NCBI GenBank assembly: GCA_963781555.1
Contig: CAWAGB010000001.1
Coordinates: 119,768 to 183,767 of the forward strand
DNA length: 64,000 nt
From: JAICQM01 sp963781555
GTDB taxonomy: Bacteria > Chloroflexota > Limnocylindria > QHBO01
Direction: 5' to 3'
This document shows positions 17,584 to 26,057 of this stretch, in pieces (the first letter of the stretch is position 1; the number at the start of each line of letters is the position of its first letter). The translations under genes and the position numbers were made by a program. Under the pieces are notes generated by a model. It had not been told where the DNA came from, ran no database searches, and saw nothing but the letters and a program-made list of their open reading frames with translations.

Positions 17584-20238
17584 CTACTCGGCGAGCCCCA
17601 GCGCCACCGCCTCGTCGGTGGTGAGTGCCTCGCCGGCGGCCCACTCGTCCGCCAGCTCCGGGTCGAGGCGCAGCTGCTCCGGGTCGAACTCGAGCGTGCC
17701 GCGGTTCCACAGGTTGAGCCCGGTGCCGGTCTCGCGCTCGAGGCGCCGCACCGCGCCGGAGAGGCGGGCCGCCAGCCCGCGGTCACCGATGCGCTGGGCA
17801 GCCAGTGCGAGGCTGTCCAGGACGAGGGTGTAGCCCGACGTGTCCTGCGCCTCGGCGAAGATCCGCAGGGCGGACCGCAGGTACCCGATGGCACGATCCA
17901 GCGCGGCACGGTCGCCGTTCGTCGCGGCATGGTCATCGGCAAGCTCCCCCAGGGCGAGGGTGTAGATCGTCCAGCCCACCATGAACTGGTCGTCTGCCGC
18001 CTCGAAGATGGCGAGCGCTGCCTCCGAGTGCCGGCGTGCCACCGGGATATTCCGGTTGCCGTAGTTGACGTTGGCCAACGCCCACTCGCAACGCCCGACC
18101 CCCAGCTCGTCGCCGAGCTCGCGGAAGATGGCGCGCGCCTCGCGGATCCATCCAGCCGCCTCGTCCGCCTTCCCCGGCGTGGCGTACGCGTTGATCGACC
18201 ACGTGAAGCTGATTCCATACGCCGCCTCCGCATAGCCGCGCCGGTCGCCGATCTGCTTGCGCAGCGCCAGCTCCTCCGTGTACGCCACGCGCGACGCATC
18301 TGAGTCGCCCTGCCAGTAGCAGAGCCCCGCCAGCGCCGACAGTGCGTCTGCCCGCGCATCGGCATGTGCCATCGCGGCTGGCATCGCCAGCGCGGCACCG
18401 ACTCGCTCGACCCCTTCGGCGAGGTAGCCGCGCATCTGCCAGAAGCGCCACAGCGCGGACGCCATCCGGAGCGCTTCCTCGGCGCTGCCCACCTCGACGA
18501 AGTGGCCCAGCGCAGCGCGCAGGTTGCCGTGCTCCTCCTCGAGACGGTCAAGCCACGCTCGCTTCCCGGAGCCCATCACCAGCGCGCTCGCCTCGCGTGC
18601 CAGGTCGGCGAAGACCGCGGCGTGCCGCTCGCGAAGGCTCTCGAGGAGGCCGCGCGCCGCCGCCTGCTCGGCGGCGTATTCGCGGATCGTCTCCAGCATG
18701 CTGAACCGTGGCTCGCCGCCGACGCCCTCGTGCTGCCGGACGAGGCTCTTGTCCACGAGGCTGCCGAGGTTGTCGAGCACGTCACCTCCGGTGTCCGATG
18801 CGCAGACGCGTTCGATGGCCGCGATGCCGGCGCTGCCGACGAAGGTGGACAGGCACGCGAACAGCGCGCGATCCGCCTCGTCCAGCAGGTCGTGGCTCCA
18901 TGCGATCGCGCCACGCAGGGTCTGCTGCCGCTCCGGCAGATCGCGTGCGCCGGCGGAGAGGAGGCCGAGCCGATTTTCGAGGCGCGCCAGCATTGCCTGC
19001 GGGGTGAGGATTCTGACGCGCGCCGCGGCGAGCTCGATGGCCAGCGGCAGCCCGTCGAGGCGCACGCAGATCTCGGCCACCGCAGGCGCATTGTCGTTGG
19101 TGACCGCGAAGTCCGGCCGCACCGCGGTGGCACGCTCGACGAAGAGTGCCACGGCCTCGTACTGGCGCAGCGCGTCAAGCTGCGGGAGACGCGCCAGGTC
19201 AGGCAGGCCCAGTGGCGGGACCGGGTACTCGCGCTCGCCGTACACGTGCAACGCGGCCCGGCTGGTCGCCACGATTCTCAAGTTCGGATCAGCGGCGAGC
19301 AGATCCGCCACGATCGGCGCGGCCTCGATGACCTGCTCGAAGTTGTCGATCACCAGCAGGACGCGGCGCGCCGCGAGATGCTCGACCAGGCGCTCCATGG
19401 CGGTGCGCCCGCCGCGGTCCGGCAGGCCGAGCGCCTGTGCGATGGTGGCAGCGACCATCTCGACCTCGGTTACGGGCGACAGCTCGACGAAGAAGACGCC
19501 GTCCGCGTATCGGTCCAGCGACCGGGCCGCGACCTCCAGCGAGAGCCGGGTCTTGCCGGTGCCGCCCGGGCCGGTGAGGGTCAGCAGGCGGGCGCCGTCC
19601 AGCAGGTCGAGCACCGCGCCGATCTCTCGTTCACGGCCCAGGAACGTCGTCAGCCGGCGCGGCAGGTTGTTGAGCACGCCGTCGAGCGTCGGGAGAGGCG
19701 GAAATTCGGTCTCCAGCCCATCTGCGACGACCTGGAAGAGGTGCTCCGGCTCCGCGAGATCCTTGAGCCGGTGCTCTCCGAGGTCGCGCAGCGTGACATC
19801 CGCGGGGAGCTCCTGCGCGAGCAGGATCCGAACCGCGTCGGAGACGAGGATCTGGCCGCCGTGTGCAACCGCCGCGACCCGCGCCGCACGGTGGACGTCC
19901 AGGCCCACGTACGTATCCGTCCCCAGCTGCGCCGCGCCGGCATGCAGCCCCATCCGCACCCGCAGCTCGCTCCCGTCGGGCCACGTTTCGCTGGCGAGGG
20001 CACGCTGCGCCTGGATTGACGCCCCCAGCGCTCCCCCTGTCGACGGAAAGGCGACGAAGAACGAGTCTCCCTCCGTCCCGACCTCGGTTCCGCCATGCGT
20101 CGCGATTGCATCGCGCATGAGGACGCGATGGCGCTCCAGCAGCGCGGGCCACTCCGCCGGGGCAGCCTGCAGCAGGCGGGTCGAGCCCTCGATGTCGCTG
20201 AACAGGAAGGTGACGGTGCCGGTCGGAAGCTCGGTCAT
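17584..20238 (-). CDS. Class III cyclase-domain protein with AfsR/NB-ARC-like ATPase and TPR region
   Basis: An 884-residue signalling protein. Residues 1-180 are a class III nucleotide cyclase domain (TFLFSDIEGSTRLL and EGDSFFVAF keep both metal-binding acids). The transition-state Asn of typical cyclases is His here (DVHRAAR), so activity is uncertain. A STAND-type ATPase follows from about residue 205: TGPGGTGKTRLSLEVA, LLVIDNFEQV, ATSRAALH, GLPLAIELAAARV. The remaining 350 residues are helical TPR-like repeats. No LuxR HTH is present. Such fusions are read as ligand-sensing regulators. The ATG at 20238 is chosen because the domain begins there. Confidence 0.85.
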   Translation of the reverse strand: MTELPTGTVTFLFSDIEGSTRLLQAAPAEWPALLERHRVLMRDAIATHGGTEVGTEGDSFFVAFPSTGGALGASIQAQRALASETWPDGSELRVRMGLHAGAAQLGTDTYVGLDVHRAARVAAVAHGGQILVSDAVRILLAQELPADVTLRDLGEHRLKDLAEPEHLFQVVADGLETEFPPLPTLDGVLNNLPRRLTTFLGREREIGAVLDLLDGARLLTLTGPGGTGKTRLSLEVAARSLDRYADGVFFVELSPVTEVEMVAATIAQALGLPDRGGRTAMERLVEHLAARRVLLVIDNFEQVIEAAPIVADLLAADPNLRIVATSRAALHVYGEREYPVPPLGLPDLARLPQLDALRQYEAVALFVERATAVRPDFAVTNDNAPAVAEICVRLDGLPLAIELAAARVRILTPQAMLARLENRLGLLSAGARDLPERQQTLRGAIAWSHDLLDEADRALFACLSTFVGSAGIAAIERVCASDTGGDVLDNLGSLVDKSLVRQHEGVGGEPRFSMLETIREYAAEQAAARGLLESLRERHAAVFADLAREASALVMGSGKRAWLDRLEEEHGNLRAALGHFVEVGSAEEALRMASALWRFWQMRGYLAEGVERVGAALAMPAAMAHADARADALSALAGLCYWQGDSDASRVAYTEELALRKQIGDRRGYAEAAYGISFTWSINAYATPGKADEAAGWIREARAIFRELGDELGVGRCEWALANVNYGNRNIPVARRHSEAALAIFEAADDQFMVGWTIYTLALGELADDHAATNGDRAALDRAIGYLRSALRIFAEAQDTSGYTLVLDSLALAAQRIGDRGLAARLSGAVRRLERETGTGLNLWNRGTLEFDPEQLRLDPELADEWAAGEALTTDEAVALGLAE

Positions 20239-20295
20239 GGCTGTCCGCAGTGTGGCCCGGCGACACGCCGCGCACAAGGCCCGCGCGGCGTGCGG

Positions 20296-20301
20296 TAGGC
20301 T
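20296..20301 (+). promoter_or_regulatory. Putative -10 box TAGGCT of the DMT/hutI operon
   Basis: TAGGCT ends 9 nt before the EamA-family ATG at 20311. It lies in the 72-bp region shared with the divergent cyclase gene. Confidence 0.45.
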
Positions 20302-20310
20302 CCGCCTCCC

Positions 20311-21261
20311 ATGTCCGAGCAGACCACGCGCGCCGACGCGTCCACGCCCTGGTTCGAGCCGCTGGCGCGCCGCCCGCTGGCCGCGGCCGTGCTTGGCGCG
20401 TTGATCATCGCGGTCTCCGCGATCCTGGTCCGCAAGGCAGACGTCGAGCCGTCCACCGCCGCCTTCTTCCGCTGCGCCTACGCGCTGCCCCCGCTCGCCC
20501 TGCTGGCGTGGCTGGAGCGGCGACGCTACGGTCCCCGGGCCGCCGGCCAGCGCCGCCTGGCGTGGATCGCGGGCCTGTTCTTCGCCGCCGACCTCGTGCT
20601 CTGGCACCACGCCATCGGTGCGGTGGGCGCCGGCCTGGCGACGGTCCTCGGCAACACCCAGGTGGTGATGGTGCCGCTCATCGCGTGGCTGGTGCTCGGC
20701 GAGCGGCCGAGCGCGCGCGTCGCCGCCGCCGTGCCGGTCGTGCTCTTCGGGGTGGTCCTCATCAGCGGCGTCATCGGCGGCGGCGCGTTCGGTGCCGACC
20801 CGCTCCTGGGGGTCATCTTCGGCCTCCTGACCGGGGTCGCCTACGCCGGGTTCCTGCTGATCCTGCGCCGTGGCAATGCGGACCAGCGCCGGCCCGCCGG
20901 CCCGCTCTTCGACGCCACGCTCTCGGCGGCGTTCTTCTGCGCAGTCATCGGCCTGCCATTGGGTGAGCTGGACCTGGTGCCGAGCCTCCCCGCCCACGGC
21001 TGGCTGCTCCTGCTCGCGCTGGGCGTCCAGGTCGTCGGCTGGCTGGTGATCAGCCTCTCCCTGCCGCGCCTGCCGGCGGCCCTGACCAGCGTGGTGCTGA
21101 CCATCCAGCCGGTCGGCTCGGTCATCCTGGGGATGCTCCTGCTCGCCGAGGCGCCGTCCTCCTTCCAGCTGCTGGGCACGCTCTGCATCCTGGCTGGCCT
21201 GGCGATCGCCACCCTGCGCCGCCGTGACCCGCAGCGGCTCGCCGAGCCCGAGATCGGCTGA
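20311..21261 (+). CDS. EamA/DMT-family transporter
   Basis: A 316-residue inner-membrane protein with ten hydrophobic helices in two EamA repeats. Characteristic segments are WHHAIGAVGAGLATVLGNTQ in the first half and LTSVVLTIQPVGSVILG in the second. It is a drug/metabolite exporter of unknown substrate. Its stop overlaps the hutI start (TGATG), so transport of a histidine-pathway metabolite is possible but unproven. Confidence 0.88.
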   Translation: MSEQTTRADASTPWFEPLARRPLAAAVLGALIIAVSAILVRKADVEPSTAAFFRCAYALPPLALLAWLERRRYGPRAAGQRRLAWIAGLFFAADLVLWHHAIGAVGAGLATVLGNTQVVMVPLIAWLVLGERPSARVAAAVPVVLFGVVLISGVIGGGAFGADPLLGVIFGLLTGVAYAGFLLILRRGNADQRRPAGPLFDATLSAAFFCAVIGLPLGELDLVPSLPAHGWLLLLALGVQVVGWLVISLSLPRLPAALTSVVLTIQPVGSVILGMLLLAEAPSSFQLLGTLCILAGLAIATLRRRDPQRLAEPEIG

Positions 21262-22451
21262 TGCCGGAGCCCCTTCTCCTCCACGGGGCCGGCCGCTGCT
21301 TCGACGGCGCGCGCGTCCACGACGGCTGGGCGCTCCTGACCGATGGCGACGGCCGAATCGCCTGGTTCGGGAGCACTCCCGAAACTGCGCCATCGACCGA
21401 TGCGCCGCGCGTCGACCTCGGCGACGCGCTCGTCACCCCGGGGCTGGTGGACAGCCACACGCATCCCGTGTTCGCCGGCGATCGCGCCGACGAGGCCGCC
21501 GCCCGCCACGGCGGAACCCCCTATAGCGGCGGCGGCATCCTGCGCACCATGCGCCTCACGCGCGCGACCAGCGACGAGGAGCTTCGGGCACTCGTGACGC
21601 GCCGCCTGGATGCCGCCCTCGCGGCCGGCACGACGACCGTCGAGTGCAAGTCCGGCTACGGCCTGTCGACGGCGGAGGAGCTGCGCGCGCTGCGCCTGCT
21701 GGGCGACGTGGCGGCCGACCACCCGGTACGCGTGGTGCGCACGCTGCTCGGCGCCCATGCGGTACCGCCGGAGGCGGCGTCGATCGACGCGCACGTCACC
21801 GCGGTGTGCGAGGAGATGATCCCCGGCGCTGCGGCCGAGCGGCTGGCCGAGTACGTGGACGTCTTCTGCGACCGCGGCTTCTTCGGCATCGGGCACCTGG
21901 AGCGCATCGCCGCGGCCGCGGCCGACCATGGGCTCGGCCTGCGGGTGCATGCCGACCAGCTGGCCCTCACCGGCGCCGCCGAGGCCGGGGCACGCCGCGG
22001 GGCGGCGAGCGTGGACCATCTCGAGCAGCTGGATGCCGCGGGCATCGCCGTGCTGGCGGGCTCGGCCACCGTGGCGACCCTGCTCCCCGCGCCCGCGATC
22101 GTGCTCCGCGACCGCCTGCCGCCGGCGCGCGCCCTGCTCGACGCCGGCGCCACCGTGGCACTCGCCAGTGACGCGAACGCGGGTACGTACGGCGGGTGGG
22201 GCGCCATGCCACTCGTCGTCGGCCTCGGGGCGGCCCTGCTCGGCATGAGCGCGCTCGAGGCACTGACGGCGGCCACCGCAGGTGGCGCCCGGGCACTCGA
22301 CCGCACCGGTGACATCGGCGAACTGACGCCCGGCGCCGCGGCGGACCTGGTGGCCTGGGACGCCACGCACGAAGGGGCGTTCTGGCTGACACTCGGCCGT
22401 CTCGTGCCGCGTCGCGTGTTCACCGGTGGACGGGAGGCAACCTCCGCCTGA
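21261..22451 (+). CDS. hutI: Imidazolonepropionase
   Basis: Hydrolyses 4-imidazolone-5-propanoate to N-formimino-L-glutamate in histidine breakdown. The 396-residue amidohydrolase shows metal motif DSHTHPVFAGDR, substrate-site KSGYGL, LGAHAVPPE, metal ligand VHADQLA and DHLEQL, and catalytic Asp in ASDANAGT. No hutH, hutU or hutG lies in the window, so the pathway must be completed elsewhere or the enzyme acts alone. Its start is coupled to the upstream transporter by TGATG. Confidence 0.92.
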   Translation: MPEPLLLHGAGRCFDGARVHDGWALLTDGDGRIAWFGSTPETAPSTDAPRVDLGDALVTPGLVDSHTHPVFAGDRADEAAARHGGTPYSGGGILRTMRLTRATSDEELRALVTRRLDAALAAGTTTVECKSGYGLSTAEELRALRLLGDVAADHPVRVVRTLLGAHAVPPEAASIDAHVTAVCEEMIPGAAAERLAEYVDVFCDRGFFGIGHLERIAAAAADHGLGLRVHADQLALTGAAEAGARRGAASVDHLEQLDAAGIAVLAGSATVATLLPAPAIVLRDRLPPARALLDAGATVALASDANAGTYGGWGAMPLVVGLGAALLGMSALEALTAATAGGARALDRTGDIGELTPGAAADLVAWDATHEGAFWLTLGRLVPRRVFTGGREATSA

Positions 22452-22500
22452 GGCACGGCACAGGTCGTGCAGACAGGCGTGGAATGGGGAACCACGGCAC

Positions 22501-22884
22501 ATGATCCACCGCCACATCATCCTCGTCGTCGACGACGAGCGGGACGTCCGCGACCTGTTCGCCGACACCCTGCGCGAGAACGGGCATCACGTCGAGGACG
22601 CGCGCGACGGTGACGAGGCGCTGCGCCGCATCGACGACGGCCTGCGGCCGTGCCTGGTGCTCTCCGACGTGATGATGCCGCGGATGGACGGCTGGGACCT
22701 CAACCGTGCCCTCGGCAAGCGCTTCCCGGACCTGCCGGTGGTGCTCGTGACCGGCGACCGCCTCCTGTCCATCCGCGCTCCCGTTCGCGACAAGCCCGCC
22801 TCGCCGGACGAGCTGGAGGCGATGATCCGCTCCTACTGCCCCCTCAGCGGCTCCGACGGCGTCGCGGAGACCTCCGCCGGCTGA
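22501..22884 (+). CDS. Single-domain response regulator
   Basis: A 127-residue CheY-like receiver without an output domain. The acid pair is in VVDDERD (residues 10-11), the phospho-acceptor Asp in VLSDVMMPRMDG near residue 58, Thr in VLVTGD and Lys in RDKPAS. No histidine kinase is adjacent. The ATG at 22501 is chosen because the fold begins there. Its last 52 bp overlap the 3' end of the convergent HD gene. Confidence 0.87.
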   Translation: MIHRHIILVVDDERDVRDLFADTLRENGHHVEDARDGDEALRRIDDGLRPCLVLSDVMMPRMDGWDLNRALGKRFPDLPVVLVTGDRLLSIRAPVRDKPASPDELEAMIRSYCPLSGSDGVAETSAG

Positions 22885-23489
22885 CGCTCGCGCGCCGCGA
22901 CCGCGATGCGAGCCACGATCTCTCGGAACGCCGGCAGGTGCAGTGCTCCGGGTGATCTGGCCTCGTAGATCCGCAGCAGGGCGCCGTAGTACGCCGCCTG
23001 GCGGTCCGGCGGCGCGTTGAAGCGATCCCAGATGACCGGCCCCTGGGCGGCGAGGTCGGCGAGCAGCGAGCGCCCGTTGTGGACCTTGTCCGCCAGCGAC
23101 ACGCGCAGAACCGATGCGTCGGCCTCGCGCAGCTCGGCGAGATAGGCGGCCTTCCTTGCTTCCCAGGGCGCCTTCGCCTCGCCGGGCGCTGGCATCGCGT
23201 CGCTGCAGCCGGCGACGATGAGCGCGACCCGCTCCCCGAAGTAGCCGCGGATCGCCTCCAGCGTCTCGCGGCCACCGGCATCCTCCGCGGCGTCGTGGAG
23301 CAGCGCGGCGATCGCCTCGTCCTCATCACCGCCGTCCTCCAGCACGAGTGACGCGACGCCCAGGAGATGCGACAGGTAGGGGATCTCCCCGCCCTTGCGG
23401 GCCTGCTCCGCGTGCAGCTCCACGGCGGTGGCCACTGCGGAGCTGAATCGGTCGCCCAGGATGGGGTCGGGGGTACGGCTGCCGCTCAT
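22833..23489 (-). CDS. HD-domain protein (RelA/SpoT hydrolase-like fold)
   Basis: A 218-residue HD-domain metal phosphohydrolase. PYLSHLLGVASLVLEDGGD gives the first His, AALLHDAAEDAGG the HD pair, and LRVSLADKVHN the distal Asp, as in the ppGpp-hydrolase domain of SpoT. No synthetase or TGS domain is present, so it may be a small alarmone-like hydrolase or another nucleotidase. TATCCT ends 7 nt before the ATG. Confidence 0.85.
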   Translation of the reverse strand: MSGSRTPDPILGDRFSSAVATAVELHAEQARKGGEIPYLSHLLGVASLVLEDGGDEDEAIAALLHDAAEDAGGRETLEAIRGYFGERVALIVAGCSDAMPAPGEAKAPWEARKAAYLAELREADASVLRVSLADKVHNGRSLLADLAAQGPVIWDRFNAPPDRQAAYYGALLRIYEARSPGALHLPAFREIVARIAVAARERQPAEVSATPSEPLRGQ

Positions 23490-23496
23490 CGGTTCG

Positions 23497-23502
23497 AGGA
23501 TA
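23497..23502 (-). promoter_or_regulatory. Putative -10 box TATCCT of the HD gene
   Basis: TATCCT on the minus strand ends 7 nt before the ATG at 23489, back to back with the CACAAT box (23517-23522) for the divergent hydrolase gene. Confidence 0.5.
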
Positions 23503-23516
23503 GCGGGCAATGGCGC

Positions 23517-23522
23517 CACAAT
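23517..23522 (+). promoter_or_regulatory. Putative -10 box CACAAT
   Basis: CACAAT ends 6 nt before the hydrolase ATG at 23529, again consistent with a leaderless transcript. The 39-bp gap to the divergent HD gene leaves no room for a long leader on either side. Confidence 0.4.
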
Positions 23523-23528
23523 GGACCC

Positions 23529-24056
23529 ATGGCCACCGCTGCCCCCGACCTGCTCCTGGCGCCCGGCGCGTCCGGCACCGTCGCCGGCCTGCGCCCGATG
23601 CTGACCGGCCTGGCGGCGCGCGGCGTCACGGCCACCGGGGTGGCGCTGCCGCGCAGCTCGGCGGAGCGAGCCATCCCGGCATGGCACGCCGCGCTCGACG
23701 GAGTCGACGTCCGGGCCACCGCGATCGGTGGCCAGTCGTTCGGTGGACGCGTCGCGTCCCTGCTGGCGGCCGATGAGCCGGAGCTGCGGGGCCTCGTCCT
23801 GCTGTGCTTTCCGCTCCACGCACCAGGGCGACCGGAGACGGCAGCGGAGCGAGCGGCGCACCTGGAGCGGATCGCCTGCCCGGTGCTCTTCCTCTCCGGT
23901 GAGTCGGACCCGTTCGCCCGGTTGCCGCTGCTGCGCCAGGCGGTGGCGCGCGTCCCGAACGCCCAGCTGGTCACGTACCCCGGGATCGGCCACGGCCTGC
24001 GGCGCGTGCTCGACGATGCGCTGGATCACGTGGCGAGGTTCCTGGCGGCGGGCTGA
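23529..24056 (+). CDS. Alpha/beta-fold hydrolase (KANL3/Tex30-like)
   Basis: A 175-residue single-domain serine hydrolase. LLLAPGASG is an oxyanion loop, IGGQSFGGRVAS the nucleophile elbow with Ser near residue 72, SGESDPFA carries the acid, and GIGHGL the histidine. The substrate is unknown. It lies 13 bp upstream of a WYL regulator on the same strand. Confidence 0.85.
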   Translation: MATAAPDLLLAPGASGTVAGLRPMLTGLAARGVTATGVALPRSSAERAIPAWHAALDGVDVRATAIGGQSFGGRVASLLAADEPELRGLVLLCFPLHAPGRPETAAERAAHLERIACPVLFLSGESDPFARLPLLRQAVARVPNAQLVTYPGIGHGLRRVLDDALDHVARFLAAG

Positions 24057-24057
24057 C

Positions 24058-24063
24058 TATCAT
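24058..24063 (+). promoter_or_regulatory. Putative -10 box TATCAT of the WYL regulator
   Basis: TATCAT ends 6 nt before the ATG at 24070. An overlapping CATCGGTC octamer (24061-24068) fills the spacer. Confidence 0.5.
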
Positions 24064-24069
24064 CGGTCC

Positions 24070-25047
24070 ATGCGCGCGAGCCGACTCCTCTCGATCCTGC
24101 TCATGCTCCAGACCCGCGGGCGGATGACGGCGCAGGAGCTGGCGGACGAGATGGAGGTCAGCGTGCGGACCATCTACCGCGACGCCGACCAGCTGGCGGC
24201 TGCCGGCATCCCGATCTACGCTGATCGCGGGCCGGCGGGCGGCTACCAACTCCTGGATGGGTACCGCACACGGCTCACCGGCCTGACCCAGGACGAGGCG
24301 GGCTCGCTCTTCTTCGCCGGCATCCCCGGGCCCGCCGCCGAGCTTGGGCTCGGTGCGGTGCTGGCGACGGCGCAGCTCAAGCTCCTCGCGGCGCTTCCGA
24401 CCGAGCTGCGGTCGCGAGCCGGCCGGATTCGGGAGCGCTTCCACCTGGACGCTCCCGCCTGGTTCGCGGAGGCGGATGCAGCTCCGCACCTCGCCGCCGT
24501 TGCCGACGCGGTCTGGAGCCAGCGCCGGGTACGGACCCGGTACCGGCGGGATGGGGTGGACGTCGAGCGCCTCCTGGAACCGCTCGGGTTGGTACTGAAG
24601 GGCGGGATCTGGTACCTGGTCGCGCAGGTCGCGGACTCGGACGATGCGCCGCGAACCTATCGCGTCTCACGCGTCCAGGGGGCCGAGCTACTGGAGGAGC
24701 GCTTCGAGCGGCCGCCCGAGTTCAACCTCGCCGAGCACTGGTCCAGCTCCATCGCGGCGTACGAGGCGGATGTGCCGCGGCTCGCGGTGACCGTGCGCAT
24801 CGATCCGCGGCGGGTCTGGATGCTCGCCATGCTGTGCGGCGCCGCGGCCGTCCAGGGCGCGGTCCGGCTCGAGGCGGACGATCCCGAGGGGTGGACCCAC
24901 CTGCGGATCGAGATCGATTGGCCGGACGAGGCCGCCAACCGGCTGGTGGGCCTTGGCGGCGTCGCCGAGGTGCTCGATCCGGCACGTCTGCGCCAGGAGG
25001 TTGCCGAGCTGGCCCGCGCCTCGCTGGCGCGGAACGCGGTGCCCTAG
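24070..25047 (+). CDS. WYL-domain transcriptional regulator (YafY family)
   Basis: A 325-residue DNA-binding regulator. The N-terminal winged HTH covers ELADEMEVSVRTIYRDADQL. The WYL domain follows (RTRYRRDGVDVERLLEPLGL, KGGIWYLVAQV, TYRVSRV), then a C-terminal WCX extension. WYL domains bind small ligands or nucleic acid and are common in defence and stress regulation. No target is visible nearby. Its stop overlaps a small convergent gene. Confidence 0.9.
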   Translation: MRASRLLSILLMLQTRGRMTAQELADEMEVSVRTIYRDADQLAAAGIPIYADRGPAGGYQLLDGYRTRLTGLTQDEAGSLFFAGIPGPAAELGLGAVLATAQLKLLAALPTELRSRAGRIRERFHLDAPAWFAEADAAPHLAAVADAVWSQRRVRTRYRRDGVDVERLLEPLGLVLKGGIWYLVAQVADSDDAPRTYRVSRVQGAELLEERFERPPEFNLAEHWSSSIAAYEADVPRLAVTVRIDPRRVWMLAMLCGAAAVQGAVRLEADDPEGWTHLRIEIDWPDEAANRLVGLGGVAEVLDPARLRQEVAELARASLARNAVP

Positions 25048-25199
25048 CGCCGGGTACGACCGCGCAGGGAGGCCAGCGGGCCAACCCGTGGAGCAGTCGC
25101 CGCACGGTGCGGCCGGATCAGGTTGCGCACGCGCACATGCTCGGTCACCTGGCGCTCCCGCTCGTCGGCGATGGCGCGATAGAAGTCGGTAGAGAACAT
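25044..25199 (-). CDS. Small hypothetical protein
   Basis: A 51-residue basic protein starting MFSTDFYRAIADERERQV and ending in an Arg-rich tail. It has no recognised domain. The start at 25199 is favoured because the conserved-looking N terminus begins there. The frame continues to 25259 but crosses a hairpin. It overlaps the WYL stop by 4 bp. Confidence 0.5.
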   Translation of the reverse strand: MFSTDFYRAIADERERQVTEHVRVRNLIRPHRAATAPRVGPLASLRGRTRR

Positions 25200-25219
25200 C
25201 GGTTCGACCTTTCTCGTCA

Positions 25220-25292
25220 CTGTCGGCTCTGCCGACAGCCTATCGCTCGAACCTGACATTCCACGTCAGGATCATTGCCTGGACAGGTCCAG
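25220..25292. promoter_or_regulatory. Three consecutive short hairpins in a divergent intergenic region
   Basis: Three perfect inverted repeats follow each other: CTGTCGGC/GCCGACAG (25220-25238, loop 3), CCTGAC/GTCAGG (25252-25270, loop 7) and CTGGAC/GTCCAG (25279-25292, loop 2). They lie between the small minus-strand gene and the plus-strand membrane protein gene. They could be operators, a double terminator or a small structured RNA. Confidence 0.45.
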
Positions 25293-25308
25293 TCCGTGCC
25301 CATCGCCG

Positions 25309-25314
25309 TAGGAT
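25309..25314 (+). promoter_or_regulatory. Putative -10 box TAGGAT
   Basis: TAGGAT ends 5 nt before the GTG at 25320 and 14 nt before an in-frame ATG at 25329. Confidence 0.35.
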
Positions 25315-25319
25315 GGAGC

Positions 25320-25721
25320 GTGACCCAGATGCAGCGGATCGAGGACGGCTATCGCGCCGGCGCGTGCAACATCGGCCCTGCCGAGATCCGCGCCCGCCGC
25401 CAGTCGGGGCACGTGGGCGTGGCCGTCACGGCTGGCCTGCTGGCGGCCATGCTCATCCTCCGGGTCGACCCGATCTGGCGGCTGTCGCTCTTCGCCCCCG
25501 CTACGCTGGCAGCATCGGGCTACCTCCAGGCCGCCATGCGCTTCTGCGCCAATTACGGCTGGCGCGGGGTCTTCAACTTCGGTGAGCAGATCCGGGATAC
25601 GACCGGCGTCGCCGACCCGGCGTCAGCAGCGGCGGACCGCCACGTGGCGCTGCGCATCGCGCTCATGAGCTCGTCGATCGGACTCCTCGTGGCAGTCGGA
25701 GCGGTGCTCCTGCCGTTCTGA
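25320..25721 (+). CDS. Small integral membrane protein (unknown)
   Basis: A 133-residue protein. The N-terminal conserved-looking segment GACNIGPAEIRARRQSGHVG is followed by two closely spaced hydrophobic helices, and a third lies at the C terminus (LRIALMSSSIGLLVAVGAVL). I do not recognise a named family. GTG 25320 is preferred from the promoter spacing. ATG 25329 is possible. Confidence 0.65.
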   Translation: MTQMQRIEDGYRAGACNIGPAEIRARRQSGHVGVAVTAGLLAAMLILRVDPIWRLSLFAPATLAASGYLQAAMRFCANYGWRGVFNFGEQIRDTTGVADPASAAADRHVALRIALMSSSIGLLVAVGAVLLPF

Positions 25722-25767
25722 GGCGGCTCCCATGCCCGTCCCAGAATGTCTGGCGAGACTGGCCGGC

Positions 25768-26052
25768 ATGACCAGTCGCAGCGATCCCCGTCAGGCAGCC
25801 CTCGCCGAGCGGCTGCGCCTCCTCAAGCGCGTCGTCGTCGCCGCAAGCGCCGGCCTTGCGGTGACCTTCTGGTGGCTCGTGGCACCGGCCGCCTCCTCGG
25901 CCAACGCCTCGGTTCCGGCCTCCGCGGGCGACAGCACCTCCGCCGCGACCGGCGAGAGCGACGGCGCGTTCTTTGGCAGCTCGTCCCGATCAACCTCGAG
26001 CCTGGGCAATGGCACGCTTCGCGTTCCCCTCCTCCGTTCCCACGGCTCCTGA
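25768..26052 (+). CDS. Small single-pass membrane protein, Ser/Thr/Ala-rich tail
   Basis: A 94-residue protein with one transmembrane helix (about residues 22-40, VVVAASAGLAVTFWWLV) followed by a Ser/Ala/Thr-rich outer segment. It immediately precedes apbE and the ferric-reductase-like gene. It could be an accessory electron-transfer anchor, but no FMN-attachment motif was convincing. It has no recognised family. Confidence 0.55.
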   Translation: MTSRSDPRQAALAERLRLLKRVVVAASAGLAVTFWWLVAPAASSANASVPASAGDSTSAATGESDGAFFGSSSRSTSSLGNGTLRVPLLRSHGS

Positions 26053-26057
26053 GCGAA

